DNA of 64,000 bases from Pseudomonas sp. A-RE-19 (GTDB taxonomy: Bacteria; Pseudomonadota; Gammaproteobacteria; Pseudomonadales; Pseudomonadaceae), in the NCBI RefSeq assembly GCF_019956555.1, contig NZ_JAHBDQ010000012.1, positions 86,761 to 150,760 of the forward strand. The letters are read 5' to 3'. Below, piece after piece: positions 31,238-42,617 of this stretch. How positions within the stretch are numbered: position 1 is the first letter of the stretch; each line of letters starts with the position of its first letter. The notes under the pieces are model-generated. The model saw only the letters and a program-made list of their open reading frames with translations, was not told where the DNA came from and did not search any database. The translations under genes were made by a program, and so were the position numbers.

Positions 31238-32680
31238 TTATGCGCCTGTGCCACCCACAGTGATCGCATCGATTTTCAGCGTTGGCTGGCCGACACCCAC
31301 CGGCACCGACTGCCCATCCTTGCCGCACGTCCCCACACCGCTGTCCAGCGCCAGATCGTTACCGACCATCGACACCTTACTCATGGCTTCCGGCCCGTTG
31401 CCGATCAACGTAGCGCCTTTGACCGGGGCAGTAATCTTGCCGTCTTCGATCAGGTACGCCTCGCTGGTGGAGAACACGAACTTGCCGCTGGTGATGTCCA
31501 CCTGACCGCCACCGAGGTTGGCGCAGTAGATGCCTTTTTTCACCGAAGCGATGATTTCCGCCGGGTCGCTTTCGCCACCGAGCATGTAAGTGTTGGTCAT
31601 GCGCGGCATCGGCAGGTGCGCGTAGGATTCGCGACGACCGTTACCGGTGCGGGCCACGCCCATCAGGCGCGCGTTGAGCTTGTCCTGCATATAACCTTTG
31701 AGCACGCCGTTTTCGATCAGCGTGGTGCACTCGGTCGGCGTGCCTTCGTCGTCGACGCTCAGCGAACCACGGCGCCCGGCGAGGGTGCCGTCATCGACGA
31801 TGGTGCAGAGCTTCGATGCAACCATCTCGCCCATGCGCCCGCTGTAGGCCGAACTGCCCTTGCGGTTGAAATCGCCTTCCAGGCCATGACCGACGGCTTC
31901 GTGCAGCAACACGCCGGACCAACCCGAACCCAACACCACCGGCAACGTACCGGCCGGGGCCGGGATGGCTTCCAGATTCACCAGCGCCTGACGCAACGCT
32001 TCGCGGGCATAGCCCATGGCGCGGTCGTCGCTGAGGAAATAGCGGTAATCGGTACGACCGCCACCGCCATGACCGCCGCGCTCACGACGGCCATTCTGCT
32101 CGACAATCACGCTGACGTTGAAACGCACCAGCGGTCGCACATCCGCCGCCAGTCCACCGTCGGTGGAGGCGATCAGAATCCGTTCCCAGACCCCGGCCAT
32201 GCTCACGGTGACTTGCTGGATACGCGGGTCGAGAGCACGGGTCGCCACGTCGATACGCTTGAGCAGCTCGACTTTCTCGGCACGGGTCATCACTTCCAGC
32301 GGATTATCCGGCCCATACAATTGGGCAACATCCTGGGTGGTGAACGCCTGCACAGTGCCGTTCTGTCCGGCCCGGGAGATCGAACGGGCCGCACGGGCGG
32401 CCGCGCCCAAGGCTTCGAGGGTGATCGCATTGCTGTAGGCGAAACCGGTTTTTTCACCCGATTGCGCACGCACGCCGACACCCTGGTCGAGGTTGAAGCT
32501 GCCTTCCTTGACGATCCCGTCTTCCAGCGCCCAGGACTCGGAAATCTGCCCCTGGAAATACAGGTCGGCGGCATCGATGCCCGGGCCGGCCAGATCGCCG
32601 AGCACACCTTGCAGGCTCTCGATCGTTACGCCGCCGGGTGCCAGGAGGTGTTCACTGACGGAGGACAACAACTCGCTCAT
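31238..32680 (-). CDS. tldD: Metalloprotease TldD
   Basis: The 480-residue protein has the zinc motif [24 protein letters not shown] near residue 260 (HEAVGH) and the conserved end [40 protein letters not shown]. It is the catalytic partner of PmbA. It lies 12 bases after the nitrilase-family gene and belongs to the long minus-strand run from mreB. Confidence 0.95.
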   Translation of the reverse strand: MSELLSSVSEHLLAPGGVTIESLQGVLGDLAGPGIDAADLYFQGQISESWALEDGIVKEGSFNLDQGVGVRAQSGEKTGFAYSNAITLEALGAAARAARSISRAGQNGTVQAFTTQDVAQLYGPDNPLEVMTRAEKVELLKRIDVATRALDPRIQQVTVSMAGVWERILIASTDGGLAADVRPLVRFNVSVIVEQNGRRERGGHGGGGRTDYRYFLSDDRAMGYAREALRQALVNLEAIPAPAGTLPVVLGSGWSGVLLHEAVGHGLEGDFNRKGSSAYSGRMGEMVASKLCTIVDDGTLAGRRGSLSVDDEGTPTECTTLIENGVLKGYMQDKLNARLMGVARTGNGRRESYAHLPMPRMTNTYMLGGESDPAEIIASVKKGIYCANLGGGQVDITSGKFVFSTSEAYLIEDGKITAPVKGATLIGNGPEAMSKVSMVGNDLALDSGVGTCGKDGQSVPVGVGQPTLKIDAITVGGTGA

Positions 32681-32692
32681 ATGCTTTACGCC

Positions 32693-33547
32693 TTAAATTC
32701 GTCGTTCTGATGCAGGTCGCTGGGCGCCCTGCGAGAAAAATCGCCGGTGAGTGGACACCGGCATCCGCGCCCTGATGGACGCCTGTTCGCTGCTGTCGCG
32801 TTCGGCCAGCAGCACGGCTTCGCCTTGATCCTGTTGCGCCAGCACACGCCCCCATGGGTCGACAATCGCGGCATGACCAAAGGTTTCTCGTGGCCCCGGA
32901 TGCGTCCCGCCCTGGGCGGCCGCGAGTACGTAACACTGAGTTTCGATGGCCCGCGCGCGAATCAGCACGTCCCAATGGGCCGCGCCGGTCACCGCGGTAA
33001 AGGCCGACGGTGCGGTAATCAATTCCGCGCCGGCTGCACGCAATTCGCTATAGAGCTCCGGAAATCGTAAATCGTAACAAACCGTCAGGCCGACTCGACC
33101 GACGGGCGTGTCGGCAACCACCACGCCACTGCCATAAGCATAGTCATCGGATTCGCGATAACGCCCGCGATTGTCCGCCACATCCACGTCGAACAGGTGC
33201 AGCTTGTCATACCGTGCAACGGTTTCGCCCAAGTCATTCACCAGCAACGAGCACGCATGCACCTTGGCCGTCGGTTGATCCACCGGCGGCAACGGCAATG
33301 TGCCGGCCACTATCCATAACTTGAGGTCGCGGGCGGTCTGTTTCAACCACGGCAGGATCGGGCCTTCGCCCAAGGCCTCGGCGCGGCCGATGTCGGCAAT
33401 GTCGCGACGGCCCATGGCGGCGAAGTTTTCCGGCAGCACGGCAAGTCGCGCGCCGCCGGTCGCCGCCTGTTCGAGCAGACGACGGGCCTGGGCCAGATTG
33501 GCCAGCACGTCGCTCTGGCTGACCATTTGAATTACCGCTACGGACAT
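32693..33547 (-). CDS. Carbon-nitrogen hydrolase, Nit1/YbeM type (probable deaminated-glutathione amidase)
   Basis: The 284-residue nitrilase-superfamily protein shows the Glu-Lys-Cys triad: AVLPENFAAMG, YDKLHLFDVD and LTVCYDLRFPELY. The last motif and GSGVVVADTPVGRVG are typical of the Nit branch, which hydrolyses deaminated glutathione as metabolite repair. Substrate assignment rests on family similarity only. It sits between yhdP and tldD, as in P. aeruginosa. Confidence 0.88.
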   Translation of the reverse strand: MSVAVIQMVSQSDVLANLAQARRLLEQAATGGARLAVLPENFAAMGRRDIADIGRAEALGEGPILPWLKQTARDLKLWIVAGTLPLPPVDQPTAKVHACSLLVNDLGETVARYDKLHLFDVDVADNRGRYRESDDYAYGSGVVVADTPVGRVGLTVCYDLRFPELYSELRAAGAELITAPSAFTAVTGAAHWDVLIRARAIETQCYVLAAAQGGTHPGPRETFGHAAIVDPWGRVLAQQDQGEAVLLAERDSSEQASIRARMPVSTHRRFFSQGAQRPASERRI

Positions 33548-33578
33548 GGCCTGTTCCCTATGTGAAATCTACGCATAC

Positions 33579-33667
33579 CTGCAGGAGCTGCGGAGTGAAA
33601 CGAGGCTGCGATCTTTTGACCTTGATCTTTAAAGTCAAAAGATCGCAGCCTGCGGCAGCTCCTGCAG
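33579..33667. repeat. Mosaic REPIN
   Basis: The left arm reads CTGCAGGAGCTGC-GGAGTGAAACGA-GGCTGCGATC and the right arm, reversed, CTGCAGGAGCTGC-CGCA-GGCTGCGATC. The ends pair perfectly but the middles come from two different REP types seen elsewhere in the window (52301 and 31137). Confidence 0.8.
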
Positions 33668-33732
33668 GGGTAAGCGGCGTCGCATGGAAACATGCTACTC
33701 CATAGCCCCCAAGAGTGCTTTTTCAAAAAAAT

Positions 33733-36700
33733 TCAAAAAGGCTTGTCATAGGTGATTTTGGGATCTTTCCATGGGCCTTTGACGGTGTACTTGACGCTGG
33801 CGAAGCGTGCCACGCGGTCACCGATCAGCTTGTCGATCAGAAACAGCGCCCCGCCGACAGCCGGTGCACCGACGATCAGCGCGGCAATTGGCAGGTTGTT
33901 GGTCACCGGTAAGGTCACCAGCAACTTGGCATCAACCTGATCGGCGACCATGTCCATGGTGCCATTGAGCTCCAGGTTGCTCGACGGACCGGTCAGCACG
34001 ATCGGTTCGCGGGTCACATACACACCGTTGGTCGCGACCAGCAGGCCTTTGACCCGGTCATAACTCAAGCCTTTGCCAAACAGGTCGGAAAAGTCCAGGC
34101 GCAAGCGGCGGCCGATGGAGTTGAAATTGAGCAGACCAAACACGCGCAATGCCTGAGCGCTGCCCTCAACGTCAACGAACTGACCTTTATTCAATGAAGC
34201 ATCGAGGCTGCCCGAGAAGCGTTTGGTCGCCAGCCATGCCGGCGACCCCGGCCAGCGACCGTCGACATCCATATGGAATTCTTCGCTGGTGACGCTTGGC
34301 GCAAATCCCCAGCCCTTGAGCACGTCGGAGAGGTTCTTGCCACTGATCCGGCCCTTGTACCAACTGGTGGAATTACCCGGCGTGCCTTCCCAACCACCGC
34401 TGCCTTGCAAGAGGATGCCCTTGAGGCCCAGGTCCAGGGTATTGAGCGCAATGCCCTTGCCGGTCGGACGGACTTTCAAGCGCCAGGCGCCCACCAGATC
34501 CTGGCCCTGGAACAGCTGATTGATGGTGATATCCAGCGCCGGGATCTTCGTCGGGTCCACGGTAGCCAGTGGATCCGGGGAATTCTCGTCGGCCAGCACC
34601 GTCGGGTCCGGCGCCGGCAAACGCACGTATTGCAAATTGACCGCAATCGGTGCGGCTTTCGTATCGGGGATACCGACGCTGCCCTTGGCCTGCTGACTGT
34701 CGAGTTGCAGGGCCCACGCGGCTGGCTTGCGTGTCAACTGCACCGACGCCTGATCGAGGGTATTGCCCAAACCACTGAGTTTGCCAATCTTCAAATCCGC
34801 GCCACTGAGCAATTGCTTGGCGCTGCCGCCCGGATCCTGGCCGGCATACTTGCTCACCAGATCCTGCCAGGGGGCGATATCGAGTTCGGAAAGCTCACCG
34901 CGCACTCGCAGGCCTTTGGCACCTGGCAACATGGCATTGCCGCCGCCGAGCAACAACTCACCGCGACCGTCGGCGAAATTGCCGGTCGGTGCCGCGAACG
35001 TGAAATTCGCCAGTTCACCGTAATTGACCCAGTAACGTCGCTCAGGTCCTTGCAGGGTCATGCGGAACACCGTGTCGCGCCCGACATCGGCCGCCATGCC
35101 GAACGGCGCCGGCAAATCCACCGCCACGCCTTTGAGGTTGGAACTGACCATCAATTGGCTGTCGGCACCATTAAGGTTCAGCTGCAACTGATAAGGGACT
35201 ACACCGGAAACCGGCAACGGCTGAGTGACGTTCAGCCATTCGGTGAGTTTCTTGACCTCGACCTCACCCGATGCGGCCACCCGAGTGTTGAGCTTGCCCG
35301 GGCTGCCTTCGGCGAAGATCTGCGCGCTCACTGGCTTGTCGAACGCGCGCGCCGTGATTTTTTGCCCGCTCAGCCCCTTGGTGATGTCGAAACGGAAATC
35401 ACCCTTGAGTTGCGTCAGCTCCAGGGTGGGCTCGCTGAGCTTCAAACGGGCCTTGTCGGTCTTGAAATCGACGAGGATTTTCGGCTTCTCGCCTTTGACC
35501 AGCGGGATATCGAGTTTGACCTTGCCTTGCAGATCCCCCTCGCCTTCCCAACCGGCGAAGGTGTCCGCGGTGCCGATCGGCGCTTCCTGCAATATCTTCA
35601 GGCCATCGCCCAACCCGCCAGCGAACCCGCCGTCGAGGAACAGATGCGTGCTCTGCCCGGCAGGCACATGGGGAATATTGACGTAGACATCGCTGACCTG
35701 GGTGTCGAGCAATTGGCCCTTGCTGGCCAGAATCCGCACGCCGCTGTCTTCGATAAACACATCGCCGCTGACCTTGCTGACGTGCGGCCAGCCCGGCTGA
35801 AACGCCAGTTCGGCATCGTGAACCTTGAAAAACAGGCTGATGCTGCGAGCCGTTTCGGCCGCGCCATGGTTCAGCGAACCCTGGTACTGGAAGAAGCCTT
35901 CGTCCACCGCGCCTTTGAGAATCGCCGTGCGCAGCCATTCGTCCAGCGCCGGGCTCAACATTTGCGGCAGGTATTTGGCAGTGTAGCGACCGTCGCCGTC
36001 GACCAGGCCGACCCGCAGGTCCATGTAATCTTCCTGGGTGTGATCAAAATGCAGGCGAATCAGGAAGTCGCCGGCAATCTTGCCCTCTTCGCCCAGCACC
36101 TTCAGATACGGCGCAATCAGGGTGAAGCCTTCCTTATCGAGTTTCCAGGTCAACCGGGCGTTGGCCTGAAGGTATTGCCATGGCTTGGCGAAAATCGGGT
36201 CCAGGTGCAGGGAAAAATCCTTGCTGTCCATGCGCAACTCGCCCTGCCCAAGGTCGCCACTGATGCTACCGCTGACATTTCGCGCCGCCGGTGCACCGTG
36301 ATAAGCGTCGAAGCCGACCCGATCCAGATTGGCGGCGAAGCTGAATTTACTGTCATCGGTCGCCTCGGGGCGGATGTCGACCAGCACGTTACGCAACACC
36401 CCGGTCACCTTGAGGCGCTGGACTGCCGTGGCGACACCTTCCGGAAGCGGCCCCAAGGCGTTCAGCAACGGGGTGAGCGGCGTGAGATCGAGGCGGTCGG
36501 CTTGCAAATGCAAGAGCTCTTGCGACTCATCAGTCGCCACGCGTTGTTGGAATTGCAGTTTCGATTCCCAGCGGGTATCGCCCAGGTTCATGGCCAGAGA
36601 GTCCAGGGTCACCATGACACCGGTGGAACTGCGCTGGAAATACCCGTTAAGCGCCAGATTGTTGATCTGGATCGGCGCCCGCTCGGCGTAGCCACCCTTG

Positions 36701-37536
36701 AGTTGCGGTGCGTTCAAACGGATCGCGGCGCGTTGCAGGGCGCCCTCGCTCCAGTTCACCCAGAATTCGCCACCGGCCTTGATCTCGGAGAAATTCCATT
36801 GCTGAGTCAGGCGCTCGGGCAACCATTTCGACCAATCGCTTTGCGGCAGGCTCAAGTAGGCGTCCACCTCGCCGTCCTCCCACTGGGCTGCGCGCAAACG
36901 GGTACGCACACTCATCGCCACCGGCTGACCATCGGGCAGGGTCAGACGGGCGTCGAGGCGCTGACGCGACACTCCGGTTTTCAGGGTCAAGCCGACGTAC
37001 GTCAGGGTCAGCGGTTGCTGCTCCAGAGGCTGCAAGGTCACCTGGCTGTCGAGTACCGACAACTGCTGAACCCGTTGCATGTGATTGAGCAACTGCTCCG
37101 GGTCCAGCGGTTGATCCTGGCGCACCGGTAAACCTTCCAGCACCCAATGACCGTCGTCGCCTTCCTTGAGGCTGACCTTCAGGCCGCTGAGTTCCAGATG
37201 TGCGATGCGCACGTCGCGAGCCAGCAGGCTGGCCCACAAATCCGGCACCGCGCGCACCTGGTCCAGGCGCAGGGCATTGGAACCCTCGCCGACCATAACG
37301 TCATGGGCCAGCAGAACCGGCGCGAGGCCACTCCATTTACCTTCCAGCGCGCCAATACGCAGCGGCATGCCCAAGGCATCGCTGGCTTTGGCTTCGACCT
37401 CGGCACGGTACTCGGCCACCAGCGGCGTCAGTTCCCGACCGAGGCTGACGAACAGCGCCATCAGCACCAAAACCAACGCGCACAGGCCCAGCCCCCAGCG
37501 GGTCAGTGCGCCCAAAATGCGTGTCAGACGGTCCAT
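33733..37536 (-). CDS. yhdP: YhdP-family AsmA-like envelope protein
   Basis: The 1267-residue protein has one N-terminal transmembrane helix (GLGLCALVLVLMALFVSLG) and then a very long periplasmic beta-rich region with the DUF3971/AsmA2 domains and the C-terminal DMVADQVDAKLLVTLPVTNNLPIAALIVGAPAVGGALFLIDKLIG. YhdP is one of the AsmA-like proteins (with TamB and YdbH) that move phospholipid to the outer membrane. Start MDRLTRILGAL at 37536 is preferred over an ATG seven codons upstream. It lies between rng and the nitrilase gene in the usual order. Confidence 0.93.
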   Translation of the reverse strand: MDRLTRILGALTRWGLGLCALVLVLMALFVSLGRELTPLVAEYRAEVEAKASDALGMPLRIGALEGKWSGLAPVLLAHDVMVGEGSNALRLDQVRAVPDLWASLLARDVRIAHLELSGLKVSLKEGDDGHWVLEGLPVRQDQPLDPEQLLNHMQRVQQLSVLDSQVTLQPLEQQPLTLTYVGLTLKTGVSRQRLDARLTLPDGQPVAMSVRTRLRAAQWEDGEVDAYLSLPQSDWSKWLPERLTQQWNFSEIKAGGEFWVNWSEGALQRAAIRLNAPQLKGGYAERAPIQINNLALNGYFQRSSTGVMVTLDSLAMNLGDTRWESKLQFQQRVATDESQELLHLQADRLDLTPLTPLLNALGPLPEGVATAVQRLKVTGVLRNVLVDIRPEATDDSKFSFAANLDRVGFDAYHGAPAARNVSGSISGDLGQGELRMDSKDFSLHLDPIFAKPWQYLQANARLTWKLDKEGFTLIAPYLKVLGEEGKIAGDFLIRLHFDHTQEDYMDLRVGLVDGDGRYTAKYLPQMLSPALDEWLRTAILKGAVDEGFFQYQGSLNHGAAETARSISLFFKVHDAELAFQPGWPHVSKVSGDVFIEDSGVRILASKGQLLDTQVSDVYVNIPHVPAGQSTHLFLDGGFAGGLGDGLKILQEAPIGTADTFAGWEGEGDLQGKVKLDIPLVKGEKPKILVDFKTDKARLKLSEPTLELTQLKGDFRFDITKGLSGQKITARAFDKPVSAQIFAEGSPGKLNTRVAASGEVEVKKLTEWLNVTQPLPVSGVVPYQLQLNLNGADSQLMVSSNLKGVAVDLPAPFGMAADVGRDTVFRMTLQGPERRYWVNYGELANFTFAAPTGNFADGRGELLLGGGNAMLPGAKGLRVRGELSELDIAPWQDLVSKYAGQDPGGSAKQLLSGADLKIGKLSGLGNTLDQASVQLTRKPAAWALQLDSQQAKGSVGIPDTKAAPIAVNLQYVRLPAPDPTVLADENSPDPLATVDPTKIPALDITINQLFQGQDLVGAWRLKVRPTGKGIALNTLDLGLKGILLQGSGGWEGTPGNSTSWYKGRISGKNLSDVLKGWGFAPSVTSEEFHMDVDGRWPGSPAWLATKRFSGSLDASLNKGQFVDVEGSAQALRVFGLLNFNSIGRRLRLDFSDLFGKGLSYDRVKGLLVATNGVYVTREPIVLTGPSSNLELNGTMDMVADQVDAKLLVTLPVTNNLPIAALIVGAPAVGGALFLIDKLIGDRVARFASVKYTVKGPWKDPKITYDKPF

Positions 37537-37606
37537 GTCAGTTGGCTCCCATGGCAAAAATACTGCAAAAAGCTGAGGCCAGCCGTTCTAGTGGATTTGA
37601 AACGAT

Positions 37607-39064
37607 TCAGAGCAGCACCACGTCGTATTGTTCCTGGGAATACATGGTTTCCACCTGAAACCGAATGGTGCGCCCGATAAAGCCCTCGAGCTCGGCGACG
37701 TTGCCCGACTCTTCATCGAGCAAGCGGTCGACCACTTTCTGATTCGCCAGCACCCGATAGCCTTCGGCCTGATAAGCCCGGGCCTCACGCAGGATTTCGC
37801 GGAAGATCTCGTAGCACACGGTTTCCGGGGTCTTGAGCTTGCCGCGACCCTGGCAACTGCTGCACGGTTCGCACAGCACCTGCTCAAGACTTTCGCGGGT
37901 GCGCTTGCGGGTCATCTGCACCAGGCCCAACTCGGTGATGCCGATAATGTTGGTCTTGGCGTGATCGCGTTCCAGTTGCTTCTCGAGGGTACGCAACACC
38001 TGACGCTGATGCTCTTCGTCTTCCATGTCGATGAAGTCGATGATGATGATCCCGCCCAGGTTGCGCAGACGCAGCTGGCGGGCAATGGCGGTGGCGGCTT
38101 CGAGGTTGGTCTTGAAGATGGTTTCTTCGAGGTTGCGATGACCGACGAAGGCCCCGGTGTTGACGTCGATGGTGCTCATGGCTTCCGCCGGATCGACCAC
38201 CAGATAACCACCGGACTTGAGTGGCACCTTGCGTTCCAGGGCTTTCTGAATTTCATCTTCGACACCATACAGGTCGAAAATCGGTCGTTCGCCAGGGTAA
38301 TGCTCCAGGCGGTCGGCGATTTCCGGCATCAGTTCGGCGACGAATTGCGTGGTTTTCTGGAAGGTTTCCCGGGAGTCGATGCGGATCTTCTCGATCTTCG
38401 GGCTCACCAGGTCGCGCAAGGTACGCAGCGCCAGGCCGAGGTCTTCGTAGATCACGCTCGGGGCATTGATGGTTTTGATCTGGGCACTGATCTGGTCCCA
38501 GAGCCTGCGCAGGTAGCGGATGTCCATGAGGATTTCATCGGCCCCGGCCCCTTCGGCTGCGGTACGCAAAATAAAACCGCCGGCTTCCTTGATGCCTTCT
38601 TTGGCCACGCAGTCGGTGACCACCTGCTTGAGGCGTTCACGCTCGGCTTCGTCTTCGATCTTCAAAGAAATGCCGACGTGGGCAGTGCGCGGCATGTACA
38701 CCAGATAGCGCGACGGAATCGACAATTGCGTCGTCAGGCGTGCGCCTTTGGAGCCGATCGGGTCCTTGGTGACTTGCACCACCAGGCTCTGACCTTCGTG
38801 GACCAGCGCGCTGATGCTCTCCACCGCCGGGCCTTCGCGCAGGGAAATTTCCGAGGCATGAATAAAGGCGGCGCGGTCCAGACCGATATCGACGAAGGCC
38901 GCCTGCATGCCCGGCAATACCCTCACGACCTTGCCTTTATAGATGTTACCGACGATCCCGCGCTTTTGCGTACGCTCTACATGGACCTCTTGCAGGACAC
39001 CGTTTTCAACCACCGCCACGCGCGATTCCATCGGCGTGATGTTGATCAGGATCTCTTCACTCAT
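37607..39064 (-). CDS. rng: Ribonuclease G
   Basis: The 485-residue enzyme starts MSEEILINITPMESRVAVVENG and has an S1 RNA-binding domain (about residues 35-120), the DNase I-like catalytic region with IIIIDFIDMEDEEHQRQV, and the Zn-link CEPCSSCQGRGK. It is shorter than RNase E because it lacks the degradosome scaffold tail. It matures 16S rRNA 5' ends and degrades some mRNAs. The start nine codons inside the longest frame matches the family. It follows maf by 57 bases. Confidence 0.95.
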   Translation of the reverse strand: MSEEILINITPMESRVAVVENGVLQEVHVERTQKRGIVGNIYKGKVVRVLPGMQAAFVDIGLDRAAFIHASEISLREGPAVESISALVHEGQSLVVQVTKDPIGSKGARLTTQLSIPSRYLVYMPRTAHVGISLKIEDEAERERLKQVVTDCVAKEGIKEAGGFILRTAAEGAGADEILMDIRYLRRLWDQISAQIKTINAPSVIYEDLGLALRTLRDLVSPKIEKIRIDSRETFQKTTQFVAELMPEIADRLEHYPGERPIFDLYGVEDEIQKALERKVPLKSGGYLVVDPAEAMSTIDVNTGAFVGHRNLEETIFKTNLEAATAIARQLRLRNLGGIIIIDFIDMEDEEHQRQVLRTLEKQLERDHAKTNIIGITELGLVQMTRKRTRESLEQVLCEPCSSCQGRGKLKTPETVCYEIFREILREARAYQAEGYRVLANQKVVDRLLDEESGNVAELEGFIGRTIRFQVETMYSQEQYDVVLL

Positions 39065-39121
39065 GGCAGGGTCTCGTTCAGGCATGTTCACGATAATGGC
39101 CGCATCTTGTCAGTACGGCGC

Positions 39122-39718
39122 TCAGCGCGCGTTAAGGGTTTGCCAACAGGGTATGCCGAAATGGCCGAGCAGCTCGCAGGTTTCGCACAACGGCAGTCCG
39201 ACTACCGCCGAGTAACTGCCATTGAGCCCGGCGACGAACACCGCGCCCAGTCCTTGAATCCCGTAACCGCCAGCCTTGTCCCGGGGTTCGCCGCTGGCCC
39301 AGTAGGCCGCCGCTTCGTCGCGTCCGATGGTGCGAAAACGCACCAGACTGCGCACCACCATAGACTCACAGCGCTCGCCATCGCGCACTGCAATCGCTGT
39401 CAGCACTTCATGCTCACAGCCAGACAACAGCATAAGCATGGCGCATGCGTCGGCTTCGTCCACCGGCTTGCCGAGAATTTTCCCGTCCAGCACCACGGCA
39501 GTATCGGCGCCCAGCACGCAGAAATCCGCGTCAGACACGACCATCCCGTGCCCGGCCTCGGCCTTGCCGCGCGCCAGACGCTCGACATAAGCCGACGGGG
39601 ATTCTTCAGGTAAAGGGGTTTCATCGATGTCCGCGCTGATGGCGGAGAACGGCACGCCGATCTGCGTGAGCAGTTCACGCCGACGCGGCGAACCTGAGGC
39701 GAGGTACAGCTGCTTCAT
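39122..39718 (-). CDS. maf: Maf-family nucleotide pyrophosphatase
   Basis: The 198-residue protein starts [17 protein letters not shown], the P-loop-like Maf motif (SGSPRRxELL), and has the catalytic region [25 protein letters not shown]. By position between mreD and rng it is the YhdE branch, which hydrolyses dTTP/UTP and modified pyrimidine nucleotides. A start 11 codons upstream is less likely by family length. Confidence 0.93.
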   Translation of the reverse strand: MKQLYLASGSPRRRELLTQIGVPFSAISADIDETPLPEESPSAYVERLARGKAEAGHGMVVSDADFCVLGADTAVVLDGKILGKPVDEADACAMLMLLSGCEHEVLTAIAVRDGERCESMVVRSLVRFRTIGRDEAAAYWASGEPRDKAGGYGIQGLGAVFVAGLNGSYSAVVGLPLCETCELLGHFGIPCWQTLNAR

Positions 39719-39737
39719 CAAGACATCTCCCTGTCCA

Positions 39738-39783
39738 GTGCCCTGTCTCACGAATACTGTTCCTTTTTGGCGAGACAGGGCAC
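39738..39783. repeat. Hairpin between mreD and maf
   Basis: GTGCCCTGTCTC (39738-39749) and GAGACAGGGCAC (39772-39783) are perfect 12-base arms. There is no T tract on the minus strand after the stem, so it may be a processing or partial termination site between mreD and maf. Confidence 0.55.
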
Positions 39784-39808
39784 CGGTGTGGGCTCATGCC
39801 TGACCGAA

Positions 39809-40300
39809 TTAATTGATTTTGTAGCGTCGACGCAAACCGCGCAAACCGTAGCTGATCCACGGCCAGAGCAATGCACTGACCAGTGCCGGCAACACCAGTG
39901 CCAGGGTTGGCTGACGATTGCCGGTCAGGGCGCTCAGCCACAATTGAACCAGTTGGGCCAGGCCGAAGATCACCAGGATCACCAGGCTCTGTTGCCACAT
40001 CGGGAACATGCGCAGGCGCTGTTGCAACGACAGCACCAGGAACGTAATGAGCGTGAGGATCAACGCGTTCTGGCCCAGCAACGTGCCATACAGCACGTCT
40101 TCGGCCAGCCCCAGGCACCAGGCGGTCACCATGCCGACTTTCTGTGGCATGGCCAAGGCCCAGAAGGCCAACAACAAAGCCAGCCACAGCGGACGCAGGA
40201 TTTCCATGAATTGCGGCAGCGGCGAAACGCTGAGCAGCATGCCGATGGCAAAGGTCAACCAAACTATCCAGCCGTTTCGGGAGGAAGTTGCACCGCCCAT
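39809..40300 (-). CDS. mreD: Rod-shape protein MreD
   Basis: The 163-residue protein has about five hydrophobic segments and matches MreD (WIVWLTFAIGMLLSVSPLPQFMEILRPLWLALLLAFWALAMPQKVGM, AEDVLYGTLLGQNAL). It is an inner-membrane part of the MreBCD elongasome that guides lateral wall synthesis. Its start overlaps the end of mreC by one base. Confidence 0.94.
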   Translation of the reverse strand: MGGATSSRNGWIVWLTFAIGMLLSVSPLPQFMEILRPLWLALLLAFWALAMPQKVGMVTAWCLGLAEDVLYGTLLGQNALILTLITFLVLSLQQRLRMFPMWQQSLVILVIFGLAQLVQLWLSALTGNRQPTLALVLPALVSALLWPWISYGLRGLRRRYKIN

Positions 40301-41394
40301 TATTCTCTTCCCCCAGTGGTGGCCGGCGCGGAGACAGGCGGTTTGGCAGCAGGCTTCACGGCAGCGGGTTTGGCGGCCGCCGGTGCAGCGGCGGGTGGCT
40401 TGCCAGCAGAATGAGCAGCGGCAGGTTTGGCCGGGGTCGCGGCGGCAGGTGCAACAGCCGGAGCAGCTGGAGCTGGAGCAGGAGCAGCGGGCACCATCGA
40501 CGCGGCCGGTTTCGGCACGGTCGCTGGAATGATCGGCCCACCGCCATGCTGGTCCAGCGCTTCCTGAGCCTGGGCAGCTTCGTTGGCGCGCTCCTCGGCG
40601 GTGCGGCCGTCACTGAATACCAGCAGCAGATAACGGCTGCGGTTCAACGCGGCGGTCGGCACCGCACGGACGATGGCAAATGGCTGACCGGAATCGTGGA
40701 TCACTTCCCTGACCGTCGCCACCGGGTAACCCGCCGGGAAACGCTGACCCAGGCCGGAGCTGACCAGCAGATCACCTTCCTTGATGTCGGCGGTATCGGC
40801 AACATGACGCAGTTCAAGGCGTTCCGGGTTACCGGTGCCGCTGGCAATCGCCCGCAGACCGTTACGGTTCACCTGCACCGGAATGCTGTGGGTGGTGTCG
40901 GTCAGCAACAGTACGCGAGAGGTGTACGGCATCAACTCCACCACCTGCCCCATCAAGCCGCGGGCATCGAGTACCGGCTGACCGAGGATCACACCGTCGC
41001 GCTCACCTTTATTGATGATGATGCGATGGGTAAAGGGGTTGGGGTCCATGCCGATCAACTCGGCCACTTCGACCTTTTCGTTGACCAGCGCGGAAGAGTT
41101 GAGCAACTCGCGCAGCCGAACGTTCTGCTCAGTGAGGGCAGCAAGCTTTTGCATGCGCCCCTGCAACAGCAGGTTTTCGGTTTTGAGCTTTTCGTTTTCG
41201 GCGACCAGTTCGGTCCGGCTGCCGAATTGGCTGGCCACACCTTGCCATAGCCGCTGCGGCAGGTCGGTGATCCAGTAAGACTGCATCAGCACCAGCGACA
41301 TCTGGCTACGCACTGGCTTGAGCAGTGTGAAGCGGGCATCGACCACCATCAGCGCGACCGATAGCACGACCAGCACTAATACGCGCACGCCCAA
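40300..41394 (-). CDS. mreC: Rod-shape protein MreC with long Ala/Pro tail
   Basis: The 364-residue protein has an N-terminal transmembrane helix (VRVLVLVVLSVALMVVDARF), a coiled coil (about residues 62-100) and the MreC beta-barrels with GLMGQVVELMPYTSRVLLLTDTTHSIPVQV. It links MreB to the periplasmic wall machinery. After about residue 275 a low-complexity tail of roughly 90 residues rich in Ala, Pro and Lys follows, which is longer than the core family needs. It starts about 170 bases after the mreB stop. Confidence 0.95.
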   Translation of the reverse strand: MGVRVLVLVVLSVALMVVDARFTLLKPVRSQMSLVLMQSYWITDLPQRLWQGVASQFGSRTELVAENEKLKTENLLLQGRMQKLAALTEQNVRLRELLNSSALVNEKVEVAELIGMDPNPFTHRIIINKGERDGVILGQPVLDARGLMGQVVELMPYTSRVLLLTDTTHSIPVQVNRNGLRAIASGTGNPERLELRHVADTADIKEGDLLVSSGLGQRFPAGYPVATVREVIHDSGQPFAIVRAVPTAALNRSRYLLLVFSDGRTAEERANEAAQAQEALDQHGGGPIIPATVPKPAASMVPAAPAPAPAAPAVAPAAATPAKPAAAHSAGKPPAAAPAAAKPAAVKPAAKPPVSAPATTGGRE

Positions 41395-41567
41395 TGAGGG
41401 GCCTTTGGTGAAAAGCGGTTTAATAAGCCGCTCCTCCCAGGCAAATGTGTTCTTTATTCATACGGCATCAAACCGGCCTGGATGCAGACTGACAGAAGAT
41501 AAACGCCAACAGGCAGCACTGCAAAGTGCCGCCTGCGCGCTCAACAGCATAGAGGCGATCCGGCGAC

Positions 41568-42617
<1,050 letters not shown>

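Noticed and set aside
34273..37131. 952-codon plus-strand open frame across yhdP
   Set aside because: It is an antisense shadow of yhdP with Gln/Arg/His-rich, non-protein-like composition.
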